Part shown: positions 8,551-16,340 of the stretch, one piece after another
Numbering within the stretch: the stretch's first letter is position 1
How the letters are laid out: each line of letters begins with the position of its first letter
From: GCA-2731375 sp964631725
Lineage (GTDB): Bacteria > Pseudomonadota > Alphaproteobacteria > GCA-2731375
Direction: 5' to 3'
Length of the DNA stretch: 64,000 nt
NCBI GenBank assembly: GCA_964631725.1
Contig: CAZVYX010000006.1
Span: 62,001-126,000 of the forward strand
The notes under the pieces: generated by a model
What the model saw: only the letters and a program-made list of their open reading frames with translations
The model's database searches: none
Told to the model about the DNA's origin: nothing
Made by a program: the position numbers and the translations under genes

Positions 8551-9129
8551 ATGATTCAAAAAGACAAAGCCGCCGCGCGAAGGCGGGCCCGGGCCGGGCG
8601 CCAGGCCATCCCGGAAGCGGACCGTGCAGCCGCCGCTGCCAAGGCGGCAGTGCATTTCATGGCCGCCATACCTCTGCCGCCAGGCGCTGGGCTTTCCGCC
8701 TATTGGCCAATAGGGGACGAGTTGGACAGCCGCCCCCTGATCCATGCCCTGCTGGACGCCGGGCACCGGATTGCCTTGCCGGTGGTACAGGGCGCGGACC
8801 GGCCCCTGTGCTTTCGTGAATGGCGGCTTGGTGATGCAATGGCGGTAAGTTCGTTTGGGGTTTCGGAGCCATTGCAGAGCGCGGCGGAGGTCCAGCCCGA
8901 TATCGTGATCGCGCCATTCCTGGCCTGCAATGGCGAGGGCTATCGCTTGGGCTACGGTGGCGGCTATTATGACCGCACGTTGCACACCCTGCGCCAGTTG
9001 GTGCCGGGGTTGTTGGCGGTCGGTTTGGGCTTCGCGGCGCAGGAGATGCCGGCGCTGCCCCATGATGAGCATGACGAGCCGCTGGATTGGCTGGTCAACG
9101 AAACTGGCGCGCGGCCGTTCCCGCGCTGA
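8551..9129 (+). CDS. ygfA: 5-formyltetrahydrofolate cyclo-ligase
   Basis: ATP-dependent conversion of 5-formyl-THF to 5,10-methenyl-THF, salvaging an inhibitory folate. 192 residues from the ATG at 8551, which has GAAAGG a few bases upstream; the open frame extends further 5' but that part overlaps the 6S RNA. Signatures: KDKAAARRRARAGRQ (N-terminal basic helix of the family), YWPIGDELDSRPLI, and the C-terminal ATP/phosphate motif LGYGGGYYDRTL. Often co-transcribed with 6S RNA, as the order here suggests. Confidence 0.9.
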   Translation: MIQKDKAAARRRARAGRQAIPEADRAAAAAKAAVHFMAAIPLPPGAGLSAYWPIGDELDSRPLIHALLDAGHRIALPVVQGADRPLCFREWRLGDAMAVSSFGVSEPLQSAAEVQPDIVIAPFLACNGEGYRLGYGGGYYDRTLHTLRQLVPGLLAVGLGFAAQEMPALPHDEHDEPLDWLVNETGARPFPR

Positions 9130-9160
9130 AACCGTTCGGTTCCGTAAGGGGTAAGACAGA

Positions 9161-9985
9161 GTGAAGTTACTATATCTTGGCGATCTGGTTGGCCGCGCGG
9201 GACGCACGGCGGCGATCGAAAGTCTGCCGCGGTTGCGGCAGGAGCTGGGTCTGGACTTCGTCATCGTCAACGGCGAGAACGCGGCCAATGGTTTTGGCAT
9301 CACGCCAAAGATCTGCGATCAGGTCTACGGCGCCGGTGCCGACGTCATCGTTCTGGGTAACCATGCCTGGGATGCCCGCGAGATCATTCCGCACATCGAC
9401 GGCGAGCCGCGCTTAATTCGCCCCCTGAACCTGCCCGACGGCACGCCGGGGCGTGGCAGCAGTGTCTTCGAGGTGCCGGGCGGGCGCCGCATCCTGATCG
9501 TCCAGGTTTTGGGCCGGATCTTCATGGATCCCCTGGACGATCCCTTCGCCGCCGCGGCGGAGGCTCTGCGGTCACAAACCCTGGGCGGCAGCGTAAACGC
9601 GATCTTTGTCGATATGCATGCCGAGGCGACCTCGGAGAAAATGGCCATTGGCCATTACCTTGATGGCCGCGTGAGCTGCGTTTTCGGCACCCACACCCAT
9701 GTACCCACCGCGGATCATCAAATCCTGCCGGGCGGTACCGGCTATATGAGCGATGTGGGGATGTGTGGTGACTATGATTCGGTGATCGGCATGGAAAAGT
9801 CGGAGCCGGTCCGCCGCTTTACCCGGAAAATGCCCGGCGCGCGCTTTGCCCCGGCGACGGGTGATGCCACCGTCTGCGGGATCTATCTGGAAATCGATGA
9901 TACCACCGGTCTGACGACTTATCTGGCGCCTTTGCGCCAAGGTGGACGTTTGGCCCCCGTGTGGCCCTTGCCGGCCGACCGCTAG
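9161..9985 (+). CDS. YmdB/TIGR00282-type metallophosphoesterase
   Basis: 274 residues; start is GTG at 9161. Calcineurin-like fold with a dimetal site: GDLVGRAGR (Asp near residue 4), NGENAANG (Glu/Asn about 34-36), LGNHAWD (Asn-His about 63-64), VDMHAEATSEK, and the late GTHTHVPTAD pair of histidines. This combination marks the YmdB family, which in Bacillus hydrolyses 2',3'-cyclic nucleotides and affects biofilm formation; the substrate here is inferred only from family. It follows the cyclo-ligase by about 30 bases and is probably co-transcribed. Confidence 0.87.
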   Translation: MKLLYLGDLVGRAGRTAAIESLPRLRQELGLDFVIVNGENAANGFGITPKICDQVYGAGADVIVLGNHAWDAREIIPHIDGEPRLIRPLNLPDGTPGRGSSVFEVPGGRRILIVQVLGRIFMDPLDDPFAAAAEALRSQTLGGSVNAIFVDMHAEATSEKMAIGHYLDGRVSCVFGTHTHVPTADHQILPGGTGYMSDVGMCGDYDSVIGMEKSEPVRRFTRKMPGARFAPATGDATVCGIYLEIDDTTGLTTYLAPLRQGGRLAPVWPLPADR

Positions 9986-10017
9986 CCAGCCGTCGGGTCA
10001 GTTAGCCGGAAACGTTC

Positions 10018-10058
10018 TAGCGCATGTCGGGTTTAACCAAACCCGAACCCATGCGCTA
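10018..10058. repeat. intergenic hairpin 1 (TAGCGCATG arms)
   Basis: Perfect 9-bp outer arms, TAGCGCATG at 10018-10026 and CATGCGCTA at 10050-10058, continue into an inner 8-bp stem, TCGGGTTT at 10027-10034 and AAACCCGA at 10039-10046, with a 3-base bulge and a 4-base loop. There is no T-tract, so it is not a standard terminator. It sits 33 bases after the YmdB-type gene and directly before a second hairpin. A similar pair of hairpins occurs near 43.1 kb. Confidence 0.7.
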
Positions 10059-10070
10059 AAACCTTTAAAA

Positions 10071-10122
10071 TAGAGCAACTTATCCGCATTCAATTGAATC
10101 CAATTGAATGCGGGTTGCTCTA
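10071..10122. repeat. intergenic hairpin 2 (TAGAGCAAC arms)
   Basis: Outer arms TAGAGCAAC at 10071-10079 and GTTGCTCTA at 10114-10122 are perfectly complementary. An inner 13-bp perfect stem, CCGCATTCAATTG at 10084-10096 and CAATTGAATGCGG at 10101-10113, encloses a 4-base loop. The right end supplies the TAG stop codon (10120-10122) of the leftward gene at 10120-10344. The TAGAGCAA terminus recurs at the moeB stop codon near 43.09 kb. Confidence 0.75.
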
Positions 10123-10344
10123 GCTTTCGCCGGCCTGAGCAGCCAGGCTCCCGGTCAAGTCATCGCAGCGTTCGGCGACGTATTGCAGCCGCCGTGCGGC
10201 GGTGGCATCCTTGCTCGGCGCCTCGACAATCGACAAGGCGACATCAAGGGCGAAGATGCCGGCCTGGGTCGCGGCGGCAGCCTGTTCCTGCCGGCTGGTG
10301 CCTTCGGGCAGTGCCAAACGGTCTAGTGATTCGGAATTCGACAC
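10120..10344 (-). CDS. small conserved hypothetical protein
   Basis: 74 residues from a GTG start at 10344, chosen because AAGGGAG lies about 8 bases upstream on the coding strand; the ATG further upstream at 10389 would place this site inside the gene. The product is acidic and helix-rich (TSRQEQAAAATQAGIFALDVALSIVEAPSKDATAARRLQYVAERCDDLTGSLAAQ), with no known motif. Its stop codon is formed by the end of the TAGAGCAAC hairpin. It lies between the YmdB-type gene (convergent) and yebC (divergent). Function unknown; it could be spurious, but the ribosome site favours a real gene. Confidence 0.5.
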   Translation of the reverse strand: MSNSESLDRLALPEGTSRQEQAAAATQAGIFALDVALSIVEAPSKDATAARRLQYVAERCDDLTGSLAAQAGES

Positions 10345-10670
10345 GGTGAAAACTCCCTTCCCTCCGCTCCGAGAATTGCGTTTCCCCATGCTGCGCCCAC
10401 ACCGTTAATAATGTCTTACGAATTGGTGATTAATGGTGAGCCGGCAATGGCTGGAGGCGTCGGGTGTCACAGCCCCAATTGCTGCCCCATTGTTGCCATA
10501 TTGCCGGTTTATGGGTATGTGCTGCGCGCGACCACAATATCTGGTAAATTTCTTGGCGATTCTTGCGCCGCGCTGGAGGTTGCTCCGTACGGGGCGAGGT
10601 GCGGCGATTTGGGGCGGCACGTGGCGGTTTCGAGGCAGGCGGCGCGCGCATTTGAGGTGACACGAGGACC
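10345..10670. other. divergent intergenic region upstream of yebC
   Basis: 326 bases between a small leftward gene and rightward yebC. It should contain the promoter of the yebC-ruvCAB run. Open frames here (for example 10411-10755) overlap yebC in another frame and have no coding-like features. I see no RNA gene or clear operator. Confidence 0.4.
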
Positions 10671-11420
10671 ATGGCAGGCCATTCACAATTCAAGAACATC
10701 ATGTACCGCAAGGGCGCCCAGGACGCCAAGCGGTCGAAAGTTTTTACCAAGCTGATCCGCGAAATCACCGTCGCCGCGCGCAGCGGCCTGCCGGATCCGG
10801 AAATGAACCCGCGCCTGCGCTCGGCGATCCAGGCTGCCCGCGCCGCCAATATGCCCAAGGACAACGTGGCCCGCGCCGTGAAACGCGCCACCCAGTCGGG
10901 CGAAGGCGACAACTATGAAGAGATCCGCTACGAAGGTTATGGTCCCGGCGGCGTCTGCCTGATTGTCGAGGCCCTGACCGACAACCGCAACCGCACCGCC
11001 TCGGAAGTACGTGCCGCCTTTTCCAAGTTCGGCGGCAATCTCGGCGAAACGGGCAGCGTCTCGTATCAGTTCGACCGGGTCGGCAGCATCGAATATCCGC
11101 CCGAGGTGGCCGATTCGGATGCGATGTTCGAGGCCGCGGTGGAGGCCGGTGCCGATGACGTGGAAAGCCACGAAGGCGGCCACGATATCATTTGCGCCGC
11201 GAACGACCTGCACGACGTGGCCAAGGCCCTGGAAGATCAATTCGGCGAACCCAAATCGTCCCGCCTGAATTGGCGTCCGCAGGCCACCGTGCCCATGGAC
11301 GAGCAGGGCGCTTCCACGCTTTTCAAGTTATTGGAAGCCCTGGATGACAGCGACGATGTGCAACAGGTCTCCGCCAACTTCGAAGTTTCCGATGAAATCA
11401 TGCAAAAGCTAAATGGTTAG
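10671..11420 (+). CDS. yebC: YebC/PmpR-family DNA-binding / translation-associated protein
   Basis: 249 residues starting with the family hallmark MAGHSQFKNIMYRKGAQDAKRSKVFTKL (quoted in parts: MAGHSQFKNI, then RKGAQDAKRSK). Two further domains follow, including ANMPKDNVARAVKRA and the GPGGVCLIVEALTDNRNRTASEVR signature. The family was described as transcriptional regulators (PmpR) and more recently as factors acting on stalled translation; which role applies here cannot be read from sequence. Its position directly before ruvC-ruvA-ruvB is the conserved arrangement in proteobacteria. Confidence 0.93.
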   Translation: MAGHSQFKNIMYRKGAQDAKRSKVFTKLIREITVAARSGLPDPEMNPRLRSAIQAARAANMPKDNVARAVKRATQSGEGDNYEEIRYEGYGPGGVCLIVEALTDNRNRTASEVRAAFSKFGGNLGETGSVSYQFDRVGSIEYPPEVADSDAMFEAAVEAGADDVESHEGGHDIICAANDLHDVAKALEDQFGEPKSSRLNWRPQATVPMDEQGASTLFKLLEALDDSDDVQQVSANFEVSDEIMQKLNG

Positions 11421-11438
11421 GGGAAAGGTGGCCACGGC

Positions 11439-11969
11439 ATGCGCCTGATTGGTATTGATCCCGGCCTGCAGCGAACCGGCTGGGGCGTGCTGGCGGTCGA
11501 GGGCAGCCGCCTGAGCCATCAGGGCCATGGCGTCATCGTGTCCGACGCCAAGCTGCCGTTGCCCGATCGTCTGCGTCAGCTGTACCAGGCCCTGGGCGAT
11601 GTGCTGACGCAATGGCAGCCGGCGGAGGCGGCGATTGAAGAGACCTTTGTCAACAAGAACCCGACCTCGACCCTGAAATTGGGCCAGGCCCGGGGCGTCC
11701 TGCTGCTGGCCCCGGCCATGGCCGGCATTCCGGTTGCTGAATACACCCCCAACCTGATCAAGAAATCCGTGGTTGGCACCGGCCATGCGCAAAAGGCCCA
11801 GGTCGCCATGATGGTGAGCACCCTGCTGCCGGCGGCGGGGGCGGTGACCGATGACGCCGCCGACGCGCTGGCGGTGGCGATCTGTCATGCCCATCTTCGC
11901 CGCAACCAGCAGATTATCGCCCAGGCCGCCAGGAACGATGGCCGAGCGCGCAAGAGGGCCGGCGCATGA
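11439..11969 (+). CDS. ruvC: crossover junction endodeoxyribonuclease RuvC
   Basis: Resolves Holliday junctions by paired nicks, with RuvAB. 176 residues, RNase H-like fold. The acidic active site is visible: Asp7 in IGIDPGLQRTGWG, a Glu pair in AAIEETFVNKNPTSTLKLGQARG, and the C-terminal DDAADALAVAICH aspartates. It ends with a 4-base overlap with ruvA (start 11966), giving translational coupling. Confidence 0.96.
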   Translation: MRLIGIDPGLQRTGWGVLAVEGSRLSHQGHGVIVSDAKLPLPDRLRQLYQALGDVLTQWQPAEAAIEETFVNKNPTSTLKLGQARGVLLLAPAMAGIPVAEYTPNLIKKSVVGTGHAQKAQVAMMVSTLLPAAGAVTDDAADALAVAICHAHLRRNQQIIAQAARNDGRARKRAGA

Positions 11970-12589
11970 TCGCGAAATTGACCGGCCGGCTGGAAGAGAG
12001 CGGCGATGGCAGCTGCATCATCGATGTCGGCGGCGTCGGCTATCTGGTGTTTTGTTCCGGCCGCACCTTGGCCGGCCTGGAAGGCGATGCCGGCCCGGCG
12101 GGCGGTGCCGTATCGCTGTTGATCGAGACCCATGTGCGCGAAGACCATATCCATCTTTACGGCTTCACCGAAGCAGCCGAGCGGGACTGGTTCAAGCTGT
12201 TGTTGAGTGTTCAGGGCGTCGGCGCCAAGGTTGCCCTGGGCATCCTTTCCACCCTGGCGCCGGGCGAATTGACACAGGCGGTAGTGGCCCAGGACAAGGC
12301 GATGATCACCCGGGCCCCCGGCGTTGGCCCGAAAGTGGGCAACCGCATCGTCACGGAATTAAAGGACAAAGTGGGCAACCTGGTCCTTGGTTCCGGCCTG
12401 GAAAGTACCGAGGCCGCGCCGGGTAGCGTGGCGCAGGGGCCGGCTGCAGACGCCATTTCGGCTTTGGTCAATCTCGGCTACCGCCCGGCCGAGGCCCACC
12501 GCGCGGTGCAGACGGCGGCGGGGAGTCTGGGCGACGCCGCCGAATTGCAAGCCTTGATCCGCGATAGTCTGAGGCAGTTGGCGACATGA
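11966..12589 (+). CDS. ruvA: Holliday junction branch migration protein RuvA
   Basis: Tetramer that binds four-way junctions and recruits RuvB. 207 residues: N-terminal OB fold (MIAKLTGRLEESGDGSCIIDVGGVGYLVF as its first strands), two helix-hairpin-helix motifs (LLSVQGVGAKVALGILSTL and APGVGPKVGNRIVTELKDK) and a C-terminal RuvB-contacting domain (AISALVNLGYRPAEAHRAV). Overlaps ruvC upstream and ruvB downstream by 4 bases each. Confidence 0.96.
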   Translation: MIAKLTGRLEESGDGSCIIDVGGVGYLVFCSGRTLAGLEGDAGPAGGAVSLLIETHVREDHIHLYGFTEAAERDWFKLLLSVQGVGAKVALGILSTLAPGELTQAVVAQDKAMITRAPGVGPKVGNRIVTELKDKVGNLVLGSGLESTEAAPGSVAQGPAADAISALVNLGYRPAEAHRAVQTAAGSLGDAAELQALIRDSLRQLAT

Positions 12590-13668
12590 GCGGGATCATC
12601 AGCGGCGATACACCTGAACGCCTGATCACCGGCCAAGCCGCCGGCGAAGACGGCGCCGACGTCGGCCTGCGCCCGCAAGGTTTGGCCGAATTCGTCGGCC
12701 AGCGCGCGGAAAAGGATAACCTGAGGATCTATATCGAGGCCGCCCGCCAGCGCGGTGAAGCCCTGGATCATGTGCTGTTCCATGGCCCGCCCGGGTTGGG
12801 CAAGACCACCCTGGCGCAGATCGTGGCGCGGGAACTGGGCGTCTCGTTCCGGGCCACCTCCGGCCCGGTCATCGCCAAGGCCGGCGACCTGGCCGCCATT
12901 CTGACCCACCTGGAAGAGCGTGATGTCCTGTTCATCGATGAAATTCATCGCCTGAGCCCGGTGGTCGAGGAAGTGCTGTATCCGGCGATGGAAGATTTCC
13001 AGTTGGATCTGGTGATCGGTGAGGGGCCGGCGGCGCGCACCGTGCGCATTGATCTGCCCCCCTTTACCCTGGTCGGCGCGACGACCCGCTCCGGCCTGAT
13101 CACTACGCCGCTGCGGGAACGCTTTGGCATTCCCATCCGCCTGCGCTTTTACGAGGTGGCGGAGCTGGAACAGATTGTCACCCGCGCCGCCGGCCTGTTG
13201 GCCCTGGACCTGACCGAGGACGGCGCCTTGGAGATTGCCAAACGCTCGCGTGGCACGCCCCGGGTGGCGGTACGCCTGCTGCGCCGGGTGCGGGATTTCG
13301 CCACCGTTGCCGGGGCCGAGCAGATTGACGCCATAAAGGCGGATGCGGCCCTGAACCGCCTGGAAGTGGACCAGCGCGGCCTGGACGCCATGGACCGGCG
13401 CTACCTCAACTGCATCGCACGGGATTTCGAGGGTGGGCCGGTGGGCGTGGAAACCATTGCCGCCTCCCTGTCGGAGCAGCGCGACGCGATCGAAGACATT
13501 ATCGAGCCCTATTTGATCCAACAGGCCCTGTTGCAGCGAACGCCGCGGGGCCGGGTCCTGACCCGGCAGGGTTATGAACATCTTGGTCTGAATGCACCGA
13601 AGACGAAACAGGGGCAGATCGAGCTGTTGCCCCTGGAAGACGATGCCGGGGAGGCCAGGGATGCCTGA
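12586..13668 (+). CDS. ruvB: Holliday junction branch migration helicase RuvB
   Basis: Hexameric AAA+ motor of branch migration. 360 residues: Walker A GPPGLGKT at about 67-74, Walker B LFIDEIHRLS, sensor 1 (LVGATTRSGLI), arginine-finger region (LRERFGIPIRL), and a C-terminal winged helix (ALLQRTPRGRVLTRQGYEHL). Starts within the end of ruvA (ATGA overlap) and overlaps the start of the ybgC gene by 8 bases. Confidence 0.97.
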   Translation: MSGIISGDTPERLITGQAAGEDGADVGLRPQGLAEFVGQRAEKDNLRIYIEAARQRGEALDHVLFHGPPGLGKTTLAQIVARELGVSFRATSGPVIAKAGDLAAILTHLEERDVLFIDEIHRLSPVVEEVLYPAMEDFQLDLVIGEGPAARTVRIDLPPFTLVGATTRSGLITTPLRERFGIPIRLRFYEVAELEQIVTRAAGLLALDLTEDGALEIAKRSRGTPRVAVRLLRRVRDFATVAGAEQIDAIKADAALNRLEVDQRGLDAMDRRYLNCIARDFEGGPVGVETIAASLSEQRDAIEDIIEPYLIQQALLQRTPRGRVLTRQGYEHLGLNAPKTKQGQIELLPLEDDAGEARDA

Positions 13669-14116
13669 GAACCCGATGTCCGATACCGCCATACCCGAAC
13701 CACACCGGTTCAACGTGCGGATTTTTTGGGAAGATACCGATGCCGCCGGCATTGTCTATTACGCCAACTATCTGCGTTTTCTCGAGCGGGCCCGCAGTGA
13801 TCTGGTGCGCCTGGCCGGAATAGACCAAGCCGCCTTGCTGGAGGGCGACGGCGTCGTCTTTCCCGTGCGCCGCTGCGAGATCGACTATTTGCTGCCCGCC
13901 CGCCTGGATGATGAGATCGAGGTGCGGACCCGGGTCCGGAAACTGGGCGGCGCCAGCATGGACATGGATCAGGACATACATCGCGGTGGGGAAACACTGG
14001 TGCGCGCCAAGGTGCGCCTGGCCTGCATTGGACCGGGTGGCCGCCCCCGCCGACTGCCGCCGGCCGTGCGCGCCGCCATATCCGACATTGTTTTGCCTAC
14101 ATTGGGAATTGATTGA
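13661..14116 (+). CDS. ybgC: YbgC-type acyl-CoA thioesterase of the Tol-Pal cluster
   Basis: Single hotdog-fold thioesterase of about 151 residues; shows the YbgC signature WEDTDAAGIVYYANYLRFLERAR with the catalytic Asp, and PVRRCEIDYLLPARLDDEIEV. The start ATG at 13661 follows GGGGAGG (13649-13655); a second ATG at 13676 is possible. It opens the conserved ybgC-tolQRAB-pal-cpoB cluster and ends directly against tolQ. The natural substrate in this context (phospholipid-related acyl thioesters) is not certain for the family. Confidence 0.92.
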   Translation: MPENPMSDTAIPEPHRFNVRIFWEDTDAAGIVYYANYLRFLERARSDLVRLAGIDQAALLEGDGVVFPVRRCEIDYLLPARLDDEIEVRTRVRKLGGASMDMDQDIHRGGETLVRAKVRLACIGPGGRPRRLPPAVRAAISDIVLPTLGID

Positions 14117-14851
14117 ATGGACAACCAAGCCGTTGACGCCGTTGCACTCGCGGGCTCCATCGCCGCCGCCGACTTCTCTCTTTGGAGCCTGTTCCTGAAG
14201 GCGGACATATTGGTCAAGGCAGTCATGCTGGTGCTGGTAGGGGCCTCGTTCTGGTGCTGGGCCATCATATTCGAAAAGGGCATCCGCTTTCGCCGCCTGC
14301 GCGCCCAGTCCGATGCCTTCGAGGATTCATTCTGGTCCGGCGGTAGCCTTGAAGAACTATTCGACAAGATTGGCAACCGGCCCGATCATCCCATGGAACT
14401 GCTGTTCGTCTCCGCCATGCGGGAATGGCGGCGCTCCACCTCCAAGGGGCTGTCGGGTGAGGATTTCCTGCGCGCCGGGATCAAGGACCGGATCGCGCAG
14501 GTCATGCACATCACCCTGACCCGCGAGATCGAGCGGCTGGAAAGGTATATGGGTTTCCTCGCCACGGTAGGTTCCACCGCGCCCTTTATCGGCTTGTTTG
14601 GCACGGTCTGGGGCATCATGAATTCTTTCCAGGCCATCGCCCTGACCAAGAATACCAACCTGGCGGTGGTCGCGCCGGGCATCGCGGAGGCCCTGTTCGC
14701 GACGGCGCTGGGTCTGATCGCGGCGATCCCGGCGGTCGTTGCCTACAATAAATTCTCCACCGACCTGGGCCGCTACACCATCCGCCTGGAAGGTTTCGTC
14801 GGCGAGTTCTCGGCCATTCTGTCCAGGCAACTTGACGAGAGGCGCGAGTAA
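14117..14851 (+). CDS. tolQ: Tol-Pal system proton channel subunit TolQ
   Basis: Inner-membrane protein of the ExbB/MotA family which, with TolR, uses the proton gradient to energise TolA for outer-membrane invagination at division. 244 residues with three membrane segments: about 28-55 (ADILVKAVMLVLVGASFWCWAIIF), about 145-170 (MGFLATVGSTAPFIGLFGTVWGIMNSF), and about 185-210 (VVAPGIAEALFATALGLIAAIPAVVAYN). The Gly/Thr-rich FIGLFGTVWGI motif is characteristic. Overlaps tolR by one base. Confidence 0.96.
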   Translation: MDNQAVDAVALAGSIAAADFSLWSLFLKADILVKAVMLVLVGASFWCWAIIFEKGIRFRRLRAQSDAFEDSFWSGGSLEELFDKIGNRPDHPMELLFVSAMREWRRSTSKGLSGEDFLRAGIKDRIAQVMHITLTREIERLERYMGFLATVGSTAPFIGLFGTVWGIMNSFQAIALTKNTNLAVVAPGIAEALFATALGLIAAIPAVVAYNKFSTDLGRYTIRLEGFVGEFSAILSRQLDERRE

Positions 14852-15318
14852 TGGCGGGGCAGATGCAAGGTTCACACAGGGCGGGCCGCCAGCCCGGCCG
14901 CTATGCCACGATGTCGGAGATTAACGTGACGCCCTTTGTCGACGTGATGTTGGTGCTGCTGGTGGTCTTCATGATCACCGCGCCGCTGTTGACCGTGGGC
15001 GTGCCTATCGATCTTCCCAAGGCTTCGGCTTCCAACCTGCAGGGCAACGAGGAACCGCTGACGATATCGATCAACGGGGAAGGCAAGATCTATTTGCAGG
15101 AGACCTTGGTGGGCGACGAGGAACTGGTCGCCCGGCTGCTGGCCATCGCCGAGAACACCACGACGAAACGTATCTTCGTGCGCGGTGACAAGCTGGTCGA
15201 CTATGGCGCGGTGATGGCGGTCATGGGCCGCCTGAACGCCGCCGGTTTCAACAAGGTGGCCCTGGTGACCGAGGCCCCGAGAAACGCCGGGCCGAAGGCC
15301 ACCGGGACTGCGAAGTAG
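14851..15318 (+). CDS. tolR: Tol-Pal system protein TolR
   Basis: Biopolymer-transport family (ExbD/TolR). 155 residues: one N-terminal membrane helix with the proton-relay aspartate (INVTPFVDVMLVLLVVFMI), then a periplasmic domain (LPKASASNLQGNEEPLTISINGEGKIYL, RIFVRGDKLVDYGAVMAVMGRLNAAGF). The preceding charged, Gly/Arg-rich N-terminus is cytoplasmic. Forms the TolQ-TolR stator; its ATG overlaps the tolQ stop. Confidence 0.96.
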   Translation: MAGQMQGSHRAGRQPGRYATMSEINVTPFVDVMLVLLVVFMITAPLLTVGVPIDLPKASASNLQGNEEPLTISINGEGKIYLQETLVGDEELVARLLAIAENTTTKRIFVRGDKLVDYGAVMAVMGRLNAAGFNKVALVTEAPRNAGPKATGTAK

Positions 15319-15330
15319 TGGTGAGCGGCC

Positions 15331-16299
15331 TTGCGCAACGGAATAGCCATATCGACCTTGCTGCACATGGGTGTGGTGGCGGCGGCCATCTATGGTTTGC
15401 CGGAACTGTTGGAGCCGCCGCAACTGGAGCAGCCTATTATCGTCGAACTGGTTACCGTGGCCGAGCGCACGGTGTCGCAAAAACCACCCGAACCGAGCCC
15501 GAAAAAGGCGCCACCCCCGGCGCCGAAACTGAAGCCGGTCGCGACCCCGGAACCGGAGCCGGAGCCCGAACCGAAGCCGGAACCGCCCAAGAAGGTCGCC
15601 AAGGTTTCACCGCCGCCACCGCCGCCCGAACCGGCGAAGGCGGAAACCCCGCCACCGCCAAAACCGGCGCCGACGCCGGAGGCGAAACCGGTCAAGGTGG
15701 TGACGCCGAAACCAAAACCGCCCGAGAAGCCGAAAGTGAAACCCAAGGCGCGGCCGAAGAAGATTGCCATGGCCGCGCCGCCCAAGGCTTTTCGCACGCT
15801 GCCCCGGCCAAAACAGAAACCAAAGCGACGGCGGCCGAAATTCAGCGCCGACCGGATTGCCGCGTTGCTGGACAAGGACGACAGGAAGAAACAGTCGCAA
15901 ACCCAGCAGAAGGCCACGGAAAAGCGGACCGCCGCAAAGCCGCCGCCAGCCGTTGCGCCGAACCGGAATCAGGTGCGGACACAACCGATGACGATGAGCG
16001 AGATCGACGCCATCCGCTATCAAATCCAGCAATGCTGGACCATTCCAGCCGGTGCCCGGGACGCGGAAAACCTGGTGGTCCGTATCAGGGTGTTCCTGAA
16101 TACGGACGGTTCACTGGCCAAGGCGCCGGAAATCGTCGGCACTGGCCAGGGCAACGATCCGTTCTATCGTACGGCGGCGGAGAGTGCCCGCCGCGCGGTG
16201 CAAAAATGCGCGCCGTTGAAAGGCCTGCCGGCGGATAAATATGCCCGTTGGCGAGAATTGACATTGACCTTCAATCCCAGAGATATGCTGGGTGGATGA
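15331..16299 (+). CDS. tolA: TolA-like energy-transducing envelope protein
   Basis: 322 residues: one N-terminal membrane anchor (about 5-24), a long Pro/Lys/Glu-rich spacer (about 45-215; repeats of KPEPP, PPPK and EPEPEPEP type), and a C-terminal TonB/TolA domain (MTMSEIDAIRYQIQQCWTIPAG, LVVRIRVFLNTDGSLAKAPEIVG). It spans the periplasm to connect TolQR with TolB/Pal. The start appears to be TTG at 15331, because an in-frame stop lies at 15322; the next in-frame ATG (15367) would cut the membrane helix. The spacer is proline-rich rather than the alanine-rich helix of enterobacterial TolA, as is usual in alphaproteobacteria. Confidence 0.9.
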   Translation: MRNGIAISTLLHMGVVAAAIYGLPELLEPPQLEQPIIVELVTVAERTVSQKPPEPSPKKAPPPAPKLKPVATPEPEPEPEPKPEPPKKVAKVSPPPPPPEPAKAETPPPPKPAPTPEAKPVKVVTPKPKPPEKPKVKPKARPKKIAMAAPPKAFRTLPRPKQKPKRRRPKFSADRIAALLDKDDRKKQSQTQQKATEKRTAAKPPPAVAPNRNQVRTQPMTMSEIDAIRYQIQQCWTIPAGARDAENLVVRIRVFLNTDGSLAKAPEIVGTGQGNDPFYRTAAESARRAVQKCAPLKGLPADKYARWRELTLTFNPRDMLGG

Positions 16300-16340
16300 G
16301 GTTTGAGAAACCGAGACCGAGACTAAGGAAGCAATAGGCT

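Noticed and set aside
12478..13752. 424-codon open frame opposite ruvA/ruvB
   Set aside because: Shadow of ruvB with Gln/His/Gly-rich composition typical of antisense frames; no start signal or domain.
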